From JALORV01 sp963754065 (GTDB lineage: Bacteria > Pseudomonadota > Gammaproteobacteria > Burkholderiales > Burkholderiaceae_F), in contig CAVWFH010000004.1 of the NCBI GenBank assembly GCA_963754065.1, positions 198,228-262,227 on the forward strand: 64,000 nucleotides of DNA, in the 5' to 3' direction. The stretch's first letter is position 1. Every line of letters begins with the position of its first letter. Of this stretch, positions 48,361 to 57,600 are shown in pieces. Made by a program: the position numbers and the translations under genes. A model generated the notes under the pieces. That model saw only the letters and a program-made list of their open reading frames with translations, was not told the DNA's origin and did not search any database.

Positions 48361-49239
48361 CTATTCGAAGCGCTGAATGCGTTCGCCGGTCAACCCGCGT
48401 GGGCGCAGCAGCAGGACCAGAAGCATCAGCAGGTACATCGAGGCGTCGGCGGCCGGCGGCAGAAAGTAGACCGTCAACCCGCGCACCACGCCGACGATCA
48501 GCGCTGCCCAGACCACACCCCAGAACGATCCGAGCCCACCGATGACAACGACGACGAACGCGGCCGTCAGGATCTCGGCGCCCATCGCCGGATGCACCCC
48601 GGAAATCGGGGCGAGCAGCACGCCGGCCAGCGCCGCCAGTGCGACACTGAGCGCGACGATGCTGGCCATGTAGGGCTTGAGCGAGATGCCGAGTGCGGCG
48701 ACCATGTCGGGGTTCTGCACGCCGGCGCGAACCACACGCCCGAACGGTGTTCGCTGCAGCAGGACCCAGAGCCCTGCCACGGCCGCGACAGCGACGGTGA
48801 GCATCAACAGCCGGTACTTCGAGTAGATGAAGTCACCGATGAAGACCTGCCCGCGCAGCGCGGTCGGGATCGAAAACGGCACCGGCGCCGCGCCGAACAC
48901 CCAGCGCAGCGACTGCTCGGCGACCATCGCCAGGCCGAAGGTCAGCAGCAGGCCGAGGGCCGGATCCTCGCGATAGAAGCGCCGAAACAGGAATCGCTCG
49001 ATCACCAGGCCGATCACGGCGACGACGATCGGCGACGCGATTGCCGATCCTGCGAAGCCGAGGCCAAGGTGCTCGGCGACGATGACGGCGAAGTACGCGC
49101 CGAGCGCATAGAACGCGCCATGCGCCAGGTTGACCAGCCCGCCCAGCGAAAAGATCAGCGACAGGCCAAGCGCGATCAGCAGGTAGTAGGCCCCCGCGAG
49201 CAGGCCATTGAGAACCTGCTCGAGGATCTGCGTCAGCAT
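48361..49239 (-). CDS. livH: Branched-chain-type ABC transporter permease (LivH)
   Basis: This 292-residue inner-membrane permease has about eight hydrophobic segments. The LivH hallmark GLGLSLIFSLGGLVNLAHGAFYALGAY is near the N-terminus, and the VVIGGLGSFWGVVWAALIVG segment near the end is the coupling-loop region. It pairs with the fused LivM part of the downstream gene, from which it is separated by 3 bp. Confidence 0.95.
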   Translation of the reverse strand: MLTQILEQVLNGLLAGAYYLLIALGLSLIFSLGGLVNLAHGAFYALGAYFAVIVAEHLGLGFAGSAIASPIVVAVIGLVIERFLFRRFYREDPALGLLLTFGLAMVAEQSLRWVFGAAPVPFSIPTALRGQVFIGDFIYSKYRLLMLTVAVAAVAGLWVLLQRTPFGRVVRAGVQNPDMVAALGISLKPYMASIVALSVALAALAGVLLAPISGVHPAMGAEILTAAFVVVVIGGLGSFWGVVWAALIVGVVRGLTVYFLPPAADASMYLLMLLVLLLRPRGLTGERIQRFE

Positions 49240-49304
49240 GGATTCGAAGCGCGGCGCGGACCGGTGGCGACGGAATGCGCCGCGAATTCCCGTCTATCCG
49301 GCCA

Positions 49305-50558
49305 TCAGGTCGGCATCGTGCAGGGATTCTCCTCGCGCGTCGGCGCGATGATTTCCAGGCTCTGGTTGTCGGCCGGCACCGGTGCGGACAGGTTGAACAG
49401 GTTCCACTTGTCCTTGACCTGCGCCTCCGGCTTGAAGGTCACCGTGTACATCTGCTGCATGAGCTGGTGGTCCCAGGCGCGGTAGTAGCCCTCGCGCGAC
49501 TTGAGCACATCGAACTTGGCGCCCTTTTCCAGATGCTCCGCCACCTTGGTCGAATCCGTGGACTTCAGTTCGTTCATCGCCTGCGCCAGGTGCTTGGTCG
49601 AGAGGTAGTCGCCCCATGCCTGGTTCTCCGGTGGCTTGCCGTACTTCTTGGTGAAGGCCGCGGTGAACTTCTGCGCGGTCGCCGAATTCACCTGGGAGTC
49701 CCACACCAGGGGCCAGATGCCGGCGACATTGCCCTTGCCCGCGCCCCATGCAACGGCCGTATCGAATCCGAATCCGGCCAGCGGGAACGGCAGGCCGAAC
49801 TCCATGTACTGCTTCATGAAGTTGGTGATCTGCGCTCCGGCCAGGTTGGAAACGACGAGATCCGGCTTGGCATTGCGAATCTTCAGCAGATAGGGCGAGA
49901 AGTCGGTGACATTGGTCGCGACGAGTTCGTCGGCGGCGAACGTGCCGCCATTGGCCTGCATGAACCGCTTGGCCACGCGCAGCAGGTCATGACCGAAGGC
50001 GTAGTCCGCTGTCACGCTGTACCACTTCTTGCCCTTGACCAGGCCGTCGCGCAGCAGCGCCTGTCCGGCCGCGCCGACATACATGCTGTTGGCGGCTTCG
50101 GTGTGGAACATATAGCGGTTGCACGACTTGCCGCGCAGTTCATCCGAATTGCAGCCGGTGTTGAAGAACAGGATCTTGTTGCGCTGCGCGACCTGCGCGA
50201 TTGCCAGGCCCGATGCCGAACTGATCTCACCGACGATCGCGACCACCTTGTCACGCTCGATCAGGCGCTCCGCCTTGGTCGATGCGGTCTGCGGATTGAC
50301 GCTGTCTTCGGCAATCAGGTCGACCTTGCGGCCGTTGATACCGCCGGCCGCGTTGATTTCTTCAACCGCCAGGTTCACGCCCATCACGGCGTACTCGCCG
50401 AGTGGTCCGAGAAAACCGGTCAGCGGTGTCAGATGGCCCAGCCGTACGGCATCGGACTGGCTGCGGACGATGGCCGGAAATCCGATCGTCCCGAGTGCCG
50501 CCGCGGCACCCGCGCCATGCAGTAGCCGGCGACGCGACTTCGACAGCGGTGCATTCAT
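49305..50558 (-). CDS. livK: Branched-chain-type ABC transporter substrate-binding protein (Tat signal)
   Basis: This 417-residue periplasmic binding protein of the LivK/HAAT family starts with a twin-arginine-like signal (SKSRRRLLHGAGAAAALG, cleaved near VRSQ). Family blocks are VRLGHLTPLTGFLGPLGEY, AVEEINAAGGINGRKV and VVAIVGEISSASGLAIAQVA. GGAGACAAC precedes the ATG. It is the first gene of the catabolic operon and faces a divergent GntR gene. The ligand is unknown. Confidence 0.92.
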   Translation of the reverse strand: MNAPLSKSRRRLLHGAGAAAALGTIGFPAIVRSQSDAVRLGHLTPLTGFLGPLGEYAVMGVNLAVEEINAAGGINGRKVDLIAEDSVNPQTASTKAERLIERDKVVAIVGEISSASGLAIAQVAQRNKILFFNTGCNSDELRGKSCNRYMFHTEAANSMYVGAAGQALLRDGLVKGKKWYSVTADYAFGHDLLRVAKRFMQANGGTFAADELVATNVTDFSPYLLKIRNAKPDLVVSNLAGAQITNFMKQYMEFGLPFPLAGFGFDTAVAWGAGKGNVAGIWPLVWDSQVNSATAQKFTAAFTKKYGKPPENQAWGDYLSTKHLAQAMNELKSTDSTKVAEHLEKGAKFDVLKSREGYYRAWDHQLMQQMYTVTFKPEAQVKDKWNLFNLSAPVPADNQSLEIIAPTREENPCTMPT

Positions 50559-50651
50559 GTTGTCTCCTTGTTGTTTGTGTGCCGGAGTGCAACCGAAGGC
50601 AGCACACCGCGGGATCGATCGCCGCCGCACGCTGCGATTCCGCCGCCGTGC

Positions 50652-50667
50652 AACTGCGATCGCAGTT
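50652..50667. promoter_or_regulatory. Perfect 16-bp palindrome, operator candidate
   Basis: AACTGCGATCGCAGTT reads the same on both strands and lies in the 150-bp gap between livK and the divergent gntR. A TATAGT hexamer adjoins it on the right. Its position suggests that the GntR protein binds it to control both directions. Confidence 0.6.
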
Positions 50668-50708
50668 ATAGTCGAGCCGACTGTGACTGTCCAGCCGGTG
50701 TCCCTTCC

Positions 50709-51404
50709 ATGCCGCAGCGCCGCACGACCAAGACGCGAGTCCCGATCCGGGACAGCGCCTACGCAAAGTTGCGCGAATTGCTGATCGCGGGACAACTCGC
50801 GCCCGGTGACAAGGTGTCGCCGCGCGAACTGGCAGCGCAGCTCGGGGTAAGCCCGATGCCCGTGCGCGAGGCGGTCCAGCGGCTGGCCGCCGAGGGCGCG
50901 CTGGTGGTGCGCCCGCAGAGCGGCGCGCGGGTGCCATTCATGACCCGCAGCCGGTTCATCGAGCTGACGACGATCCGCATCGCGCTCGAAGGCATGGCAG
51001 CCGCGCGTGCGGCGAAGTCGGCTTCCTCGGCCGAGCTGGCAACCATCGAGCAGCACCTGATCCGGCTGCAGGTTTCGGCCGCGCGCGCCCGACCCGATCC
51101 GGCGGTCGTGATCCGCGGCAATCAGCGACTCCACTTTGCGATCTACCGCAGCGCGCGTATGCCTGCGCTCATGAGCCTGATCGAAGGGCTTTGGCTGCAG
51201 ATCGGACCGGTGCTGAACCTGGATCTGCGATCGAGCACGGAGCGGCTCGCCAAACTGGGGGCCCACGAGCACCACGCGCTGCTGGTCAGTTCGCTGGTGC
51301 ACCGCGATTCCAAAGGAGCCCGACGCGGGCTCGTTGGCGACATTGAAAGCGCGGCGGCTCACGTCCTGTCGCTGAACCGCCTTCCCGACAAGGAGGATCG
51401 ATGA
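50709..51404 (+). CDS. GntR-family (FadR-type) transcriptional regulator
   Basis: This 231-residue regulator has an N-terminal winged helix-turn-helix (about 12-80, DSAYAKLRELLIAGQLAPGDKVSPRELAAQLGVSPMPVREAVQRL) and an all-helical C-terminal FCD domain (about 85-215) with the metal-ligand pattern of the FadR group (NQRLHFAIY, HEHHALL). It is divergent from the transporter operon and overlaps the SDR gene, so it very probably controls this locus in response to a substrate or intermediate. Confidence 0.9.
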   Translation: MPQRRTTKTRVPIRDSAYAKLRELLIAGQLAPGDKVSPRELAAQLGVSPMPVREAVQRLAAEGALVVRPQSGARVPFMTRSRFIELTTIRIALEGMAAARAAKSASSAELATIEQHLIRLQVSAARARPDPAVVIRGNQRLHFAIYRSARMPALMSLIEGLWLQIGPVLNLDLRSSTERLAKLGAHEHHALLVSSLVHRDSKGARRGLVGDIESAAAHVLSLNRLPDKEDR

Positions 51405-52177
51405 ATCTGGGACTTGAAGGAACGCGCGTGCTGGTGACCGCCGGCGCGTCGGGTATCGGACTGGCGACGGCACGAGCGTTCCAGGCGGAAGGCGCGCGGG
51501 TCCATGTCTGCGATGTCGATACGGCATCGCTCGCAGCGCTGGCCAGCAGCAATCCCGACGTCGGCCGTTCGCAGTGCGACGTCGCCGACGCCGCGGCTGT
51601 CGATCGTCTGTTCGAAACGGTTGCCGCGAGTCTCGGCGGCCTCGACGTGCTCGTGAACAACGCCGGGATCGCCGGGCCGACCGCGCGTTGCGAGGACGTT
51701 GTCCTGGCGGACTGGGAACGCACGCTGGCCGTCAATCTGACGGGCCAGTTCCTGTGCGCCCGGCGCGCCATTCCCCTGCTGCGCGCCAGCCGCAACGCGA
51801 GCATCGCAAATCTCTCGTCGGCGGCCGGTCGATTCGGCTTTCCGATGCGCTCGCCCTATGCAGCGTCCAAGTGGGCCGTCATCGGATTCACGCGGTCGTT
51901 GTCGATCGAACTCGGCGGCGACGGCATTCGCGTCAACGCGATTTGTCCGGGCTCGGTCGCCGGGCCGCGGATCGATGCCGTCTTTGCGAACAAGGCGCAG
52001 GCGCGTGGAGTTTCAGCGGAACAGGTCCGCCAGGAAGCGCTGGCAAAGACGTCGCTCGGTCAACTGATCGAACCCGAGGACATCGGGCACGCCATTGTCT
52101 TCCTGGCCTCGCGCGCAGGCGCACGAATTTCGGGGCAGGCGATCGGGGTCGACGCCGACGTCCAGGCTCTGGTTTGA
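51401..52177 (+). CDS. SDR-family oxidoreductase
   Basis: This 258-residue classical short-chain dehydrogenase has the cofactor motif TAGASGIG (about 13-20), NNAG (about 87-90), a catalytic Ser in NLSSAAG, YAASK (Tyr and Lys) and CPGSV after it. Asp39 (CDVD) at the end of beta 2 suggests NAD rather than NADP. It overlaps the gntR stop as ATGA. With the neighbouring dehydrogenase it may oxidise an alcohol or hydroxy acid in the same pathway. Confidence 0.92.
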   Translation: MNLGLEGTRVLVTAGASGIGLATARAFQAEGARVHVCDVDTASLAALASSNPDVGRSQCDVADAAAVDRLFETVAASLGGLDVLVNNAGIAGPTARCEDVVLADWERTLAVNLTGQFLCARRAIPLLRASRNASIANLSSAAGRFGFPMRSPYAASKWAVIGFTRSLSIELGGDGIRVNAICPGSVAGPRIDAVFANKAQARGVSAEQVRQEALAKTSLGQLIEPEDIGHAIVFLASRAGARISGQAIGVDADVQALV

Positions 52178-52237
52178 TGATCTTCCTGCGTCGGCATTGC
52201 GAACGAATGCCGTCGCGGAGGTTGCCTGACGCAGTCC

Positions 52238-53632
52238 TCAACCGTCTTCGCTGCGGTCGCCTGGAAGTAGCTGTGTCGCCTGCTCGACCGGCAGCGCCTC
52301 GACAGCACGCAAGGCGCGATTCATCTGCCGGGTACGCGTCTCGGCGGCATCGATCGTGTTCGACGCGGTCTGCAACTGGACTTTCAGCTTGCCGAGCACA
52401 TCGCCGAACTTCCCGAACTCGGTCTTGACCGCGCCCAGCACCTGCCAGACCTCGGACGAGCGCTTCTCGAGTGCCAGTGTCCGGAAGCCCATCTGCAGGC
52501 TGTTGAGCATGGCCGAGAGCGTCGTCGGGCCGGTGATGACGATGTGGTGCTCGCGCTGCAGGGATTCGACCAGGCCGGGTCGGCGCAGCACTTCCGCGTA
52601 CAGGCCTTCGGTCGCCAGGAACAGCAGCGCGAATTCGGTCGTGTGCGGCGGCTCCACGTACTTTTCGCGGATGCGGCGTGCTTCACCTTTGACACGAATC
52701 TCCAGTGCGCGCCCGGCCTCCTCGATGGCCGCGACATCCGCGCGGTCCTGCGCGAGCTGAAGCCGCTCGTAGTCTTCGACCGGGAAATTTCGCGTCGATC
52801 GGCAGCCAGCACGGCGTATCGCCATGGCCCGGCAGACGGATCGCAAACTCGACCCGTTCGTTCGAGCCCGGGCGTGTGGCAATGTTGACCGCGAACTGGT
52901 CGATCGTCAGCAGTTGCTCGAGCAGCGTCGCCAGCTGCACTTCGCCGTAGCCGCCACGGGTCTTCACGTTCGACAGCACGCGCTTGAGATCGCCCACGCC
53001 TGCCGCCAGCGTCTGCATCTCCCCGAGGCCGCGATGCACCTGCTCCAGACGATCGGACACCATCTTGAACGACTCGCCGAGCCGGGCCTCGAGCGTGCTC
53101 TGCAGCTTTTCCTCCACCGTGGCGCGCATCTGATCCAGCTTGGTCTCGTTGCCCTGCTGGAGCGCGCTCAGTTGCCCCTGCAGCGTGGTGCGGACCTCGC
53201 CCAGGTTCAGCTGGATCGCGCGCGTCAGATCCGCGAGCTGCTGCTGCATGCGCGCCGCGAAGTCCTGCAGTTGCTGGGCGCCTTCCTCGCGGTTCGTGCG
53301 CGCGGCCGCTTCCGCGAGTTCCGACATGCGCGCCACGTGCTGGCCGAACCCCTGCAATTGCTGTCCCTGCACGCCACCCAGTCCGGTGACCTGTTGCACC
53401 AGCCCGGTCTGCAACTCGCTCAGGCGTGCGCCCGTCTCCATGCGCAATGCGCCGATGTGGACGCCTCCAGCGCACCGCGCAATTCGCGCTCCAGGCGCTC
53501 GTTCGCGCGTGCCAGCGCGTCAAGGCGTTCGACCAACACCGCCGGCGACTGGCGCGGGCGCATGGCGATCACGATCGCCAGCACGACGACGGCCGCAGCG
53601 ACCAGCAGAGCGGCGAGGACTGTTTCGGACAT
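52238..53632 (-). CDS. rmuC: DNA recombination protein RmuC (two frameshifts)
   Basis: Reading through two single-base shifts gives a protein of about 464 residues. It has an N-terminal membrane helix (MSETVLAALLVAAAVVVLA), a long coiled coil (about 60-200) and the RmuC domain (RGGYGEVQLATLLEQLL, LPIDAKFPVEDYERL, HTTEFALLFLATEGLYAEVL). RmuC limits inversions between repeats by an unknown nuclease-like activity. The breaks are near 53455 (one G missing from a G run) and near 52787 (one T too many in TTT). Both sides of each break are conserved, which points to sequencing errors. It is convergent with the SDR gene. Confidence 0.85.
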
Positions 53633-53773
53633 GCGAGGATGATACGGGGACGGCCACTTCGACCTCTGTCCCGCAAAAGCCGTCTGGCCGCGTCGAGCGA
53701 CTCTGCTGGGCTTTCCCACCGATGGCGGCTTCGGTGCGGTGGATGCGTCGAACCACGACCCGCGTGCGCATAG

Positions 53774-54015
53774 AGCGCGAATGGGTTCATGTTTGGCAAT
53801 GGCCCGGTGAACCGCTTCGTGGCTGAAGCAGGCATGCCGAGTGTGTACGCCGAGTCTGTGTGGCCGGGCGGAACCAGCGCATTGCCGAACAGTCTCTTCT
53901 ACGTGAATCTGCTGCCCAGGTACCTCACCAACGACACAGTGCCGCTGCTGTTCAGCCAGGAACGATCTTGCAGCGCAATCTTTCTAGCGCGAGCCGGTTC
54001 GTTCCGGCGAAGTAA
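53774..54015 (+). pseudogene. C-terminal fragment of a penicillin acylase (S45) family protein
   Basis: The readable sequence FGNGPVNRFVAEAGMPSVYAE, then SVWPGGTSALPN and FYVNLLPRYLTNDTVPLLF, matches the C-terminal block of Ntn-hydrolase penicillin acylases (PGGxSGxxxSPHYxxxL). An in-frame stop (53771) lies just before it, with no gene body upstream. One frame change near 53955-53975 leads to QRNLSSASRFVPAK and a stop at 54013-54015. Only about 80 of roughly 700-800 residues remain. It touches the broken end of the ridA remnant. Confidence 0.55.
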
Positions 54016-54027
54016 CGGAACCTTCCA

Positions 54028-54300
54028 CTAGCTCCCATAAACCATGTTCATCTTGCCGAAATCATTCAAGTCTTTGAGAAAGACCGTCGTCGACACTACG
54101 TCGTCCATCGTCATGCCGCTTGCCGCCAGGACTGCTTTCAAATTGTCGAGCACGAGCTTGGTCTGTTCTTCGATGGTTCCCGTATTCAACTGATTCGTCG
54201 TCGGATCAATGGAAATCTGCCCCGCGAGAAAGAGCATGTTGCCGAACTTGATCGCTTGGGAATATGGGCCGATCGCGGCCGGCGCCTCTTTGGTGGCCAC
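54028..54300 (-). pseudogene. ridA: Truncated RidA family protein
   Basis: The first 90 residues match the RidA/YjgF enamine deaminase family, from EAPAAIGPYSQAIKFGNMLFLAGQISIDP to VVSTTVFLKDLNDFGKMNMVYGS, where a TAG stop ends it. The usual protein has about 125-130 residues, and the missing end carries the conserved arginine-glutamate region (RATVEVARLP...VEIE) needed for activity. The lost 3' part is replaced by the end of the penicillin acylase fragment, so a deletion or rearrangement breakpoint lies near 54030-54040. Confidence 0.85.
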
Positions 54301-54309
54301 GACATCACC

Positions 54310-54537
54310 TGTGGGCTAAACGATCCACGCGTTGCGACGTTTAACGCGACCAAGTTTGCGGCCCGACTGTAGGCGGCCACTAAGAGTGACGCTCCCATCT
54401 TGCTCCGCGTTGAGTTCGACGCGGGCCATGGCATTGGTAGCACTCCAAATAAGCGCGACGGTCTGCTGGCCGACATTTATGCCTTCGCACTTTGGCGTGC
54501 TGGCGCCGCGGGATTCCAGCCCAACGCCGCAAGCTGA
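54310..54537 (+). pseudogene. C-terminal fragment of a prolyl oligopeptidase (S9) with internal stop
   Basis: In one frame the bases read GLNDPRVATFNATKFAARL, a TAG at 54370-54372, then AATKSDAPILLRVEFDAGHG and IGSTPNKRDGLLADIYAFALW to a stop at 54535-54537. This is the C-terminal end of the prolyl oligopeptidase catalytic domain, including the active-site His of DAGHG. The family has AARLQAAT at this place, so CAG to TAG is a simple nonsense change. About 75 residues of roughly 700 remain, divergent from the truncated ridA. It is a relic, not a gene. Confidence 0.75.
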
Positions 54538-54689
54538 GCCAAAGAGACGGGAACTAAGGCGGGGCTAGCTTCGGGCCAAGACCTGCCGTCTATCGTGGTC
54601 GCCAATTTCACCCTGAAACGGAATTTGCAAGGCACCACCGGGCCGGCGGCGGCAGCCCTGGCCTCGCTGCCGGTTCGGTGGTAAGCGCC

Positions 54690-57600
54690 TTAGTCGATGG
54701 GATGCATCTGCTGTGTCGGAATGACCACGTAGCTCGTCGAACCCGGAAGTCGCCAGCGCAGCCGCGCGACGGCTGGCCCGGTGTTGTCGTAGTACTCCGA
54801 GCACGATGGGCACCCGCTGTCCGGCTATCAGGTTGACGCCGACGGTTGTGTCCGTGGTCACTGCTGCGATTGACCCAGCGGTCGACCAGCAGCTGTTGGT
54901 TCACGTACAGACGGATGCCATCGTCACCCACGGTCTGCAAATCGTACGTACCGGTGACCGGAACCTCCAACTCGCCATTCCAGCGCACCGAGAAGCCGTT
55001 GGCATTTACGCCGGGTGCGGGTTTATTTGATTTCCAGTTGAAGTCGATATTCTCCTCGCGTGTGAATACCGGGTTGCCCGAGAGTGTCATGTTGTTGAAG
55101 TAACGGCCGACCAAACCCGTGCCTTCGCCGACCGGTGCCGATGCCGGCCCTTCTTCGCGGCCCAGTTCGCGCAGATAGGCAGTGATCTGGCGTAACTGGT
55201 CGGCGTTCAGTTCGACCCCGCTGGTGCGCGCGCACCGCATCCGTCAGCGTCGGTGCGGAGCCGTCGTGCAAATAGGGCGCCGTGGACCACACATCGCGCA
55301 GCGTCGGGACGTCCAGTCCGGTGAGTGCGAGCCATACAGGCGCGAACCGCTGCTGGGCTTGATCGAGCCGATGTCCGACAGCGTGGCGTCGCCGCTGCCG
55401 CTGAACTTGGTGCCTGCGTGGCAGGTGCCGCATCCTTGGGCCGCGAACACGTCACGGCCGGCCGTAGCGTCGGCGGACAGCGTCTTGCTGCCGGCCCGAT
55501 ACGGCGAGATGTCGAACGTGCTAGCGATCCGACGTACGCGGCCAGCGCATCGAGGTCGGGCGAGCGGCCCGGTCTTGCGATCTCCCAGTGGCTGGCTGCG
55601 GGTGCCCGAGAAGAAGTCGCGTCCGTCATCAGTCCGGTGCCACCGGCGAGCGCCCGGATCTGGCCTTCGAAGTCCTGCAGCTCGTCGAAGTTGTTGGTCC
55701 AGTGCAGTCCGCCATGCGACGCCAGGCTGCCCGGTGCCCGAACGGCCACGCAGGCTCACCGTGTTGCGCAGGCCTTCGCCAAAGCCGGTCAGGTCCCAGA
55801 CCCGGCCGTCGTGACCGCCGTCGTTGTGGCACGTGGCGCAGCTCATGTAGCGGTCCAGCGCAGGCGTGGGTCGCGGGCATCGTAGAAGAGCTGTTTGCCA
55901 AGCAGACTTGCGCCGTGAGGCGCTCGGTGCCAATGTCCGCTCGTCGATACGAGCGGCAGATCGTTGGAGCGTGCCAGCCACGAGCAGTGGCTGCAGGTCG
56001 TAGACGCCGATCGTGCGGTCCATGAAGTTGTCGACCACCAAGTCTCGCCGTCGGGCGACATGGCGAGGCCCTGCGGAGCCCGGCCGACGTCGATCGGAAC
56101 AGTTCAAACTTGCGATGTGCGTCGACGATGCGACTTCGCGGCTCGTCTCGAGCGCCACGAACAGGTAGACCCCGCGCGGGTCGAAAGCCGCAGCGCTGGC
56201 CAGACTCGCGTTGTCGTGATCGATGCGGCCGGCGAGGTCCTCGCGCCGCAACGCGAGATCGACCCGCGAACTCACGGCGCGGACCGTGCTCTGGAAGTTG
56301 AGGCCGGTGCCGTCGCGCAGTGCGCCGCGCAGCACGTTATCCTGCTTGAAGGAATCCCACGCCTGCGTGCCGTCAGGCGAAAGTGCCGCGGCGCCCAGAT
56401 AGTTGGGTACGCCGCGCCCTTGCACTTCGTTGTCTTCCTTGTCACTGTGAGCGAGCACGACGGTTTGCAGCACGGTCATGTTGACGGCGTCGACGACGAC
56501 CAGCTCGCCGCCGGTATCCGCGCGCGGCTGCACGCTCACGGTGTGCTCGCCCGGCAGTGGCGGAGTGACGAAGCGAGATACAAACAAGCGCGTACCGTCG
56601 GCGCTGACGGAAACATGACGGACGTTCTGGCCGACGGCGAGGGTGGCGGTTCGTCCGTAAGTCGAAGTGTTGTAGCGCATCACCTGTCCAGTGGCTTCGA
56701 GCGCTACGTACGCGGCGGCTCCGTTCGGAGCGATCGCAATTCCAAAGGGCTGCGATCCGCGCGGCAGGCCGATGGTCCGCTGGACCGCAAATGTGCCGGC
56801 ATTGATCACGCTGATCGACTGGCTGCGCTTGTTGACGACCCACACGGTCCCGTTGGGCGCGACGGCTACGGTGCGAGGCTCGTTGCCGACGGTGATCTCT
56901 GCCACTTTGCTGCGTGAGGGTAGATCGAAGGCACTTACCGTGTTCGTGTCCGGATTGACCACCCAGGCGCGGTGTGCGCCGCCGCTGCGCTGTTCTATCG
57001 CGATCGAGGTCGAGGCTGTCGGCATGGCCGCCGTCAGCGGTCGATGGACCGCCTGCAGGAAGGTCTGTCGCGTCTCGATTCCGCGGTCGTCGACTGCGGT
57101 AACGGTGACCTGATAGACGCCCGGCGCGGTGAATTGGTGCGCTGCCTCGTGCGCACTCGACCACCCGGTGGTCGTGCCGTCGCCAAAGTCCCAGCGAAAG
57201 CGTGGATTGAAGCCATTGAGTGCACTGGCGCTGAACACGATGGCGGTGCCGAGCACGACCGGTGGGTTGCCGGCGGCGGCACGACGACGAGCGGCGGCGC
57301 GTCCGTCACCGTCCAGGCGAACTGCGCGCTGGCTGCATTGACGCCGTCGCTGACACTTACATTGACGTTGTAGCTTCCCGGCGCCGTCAACCGACCCGTG
57401 ATGCGTCCAGAGTTGCGATCAATGACCAGCCCTGCTGGCAATCCCGTGGCGGCAAAGCGGAGCGTGTCGCCGTTCGGATCACTCGCGGTGATCGGCAGGT
57501 CGACAACAGCGCCGACCACGGCGCTTTGCGCGTTTGGCGTGGTGATGCTGGGACGATTGCCGGATTCGGCACGGCGGCCACGTTGATGCGAACCATCTTT

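Noticed and set aside
48352..49485. Long + strand frame opposite livH
   Set aside because: The translation is Gln/Arg/Asp-rich shadow sequence opposite a conserved permease.
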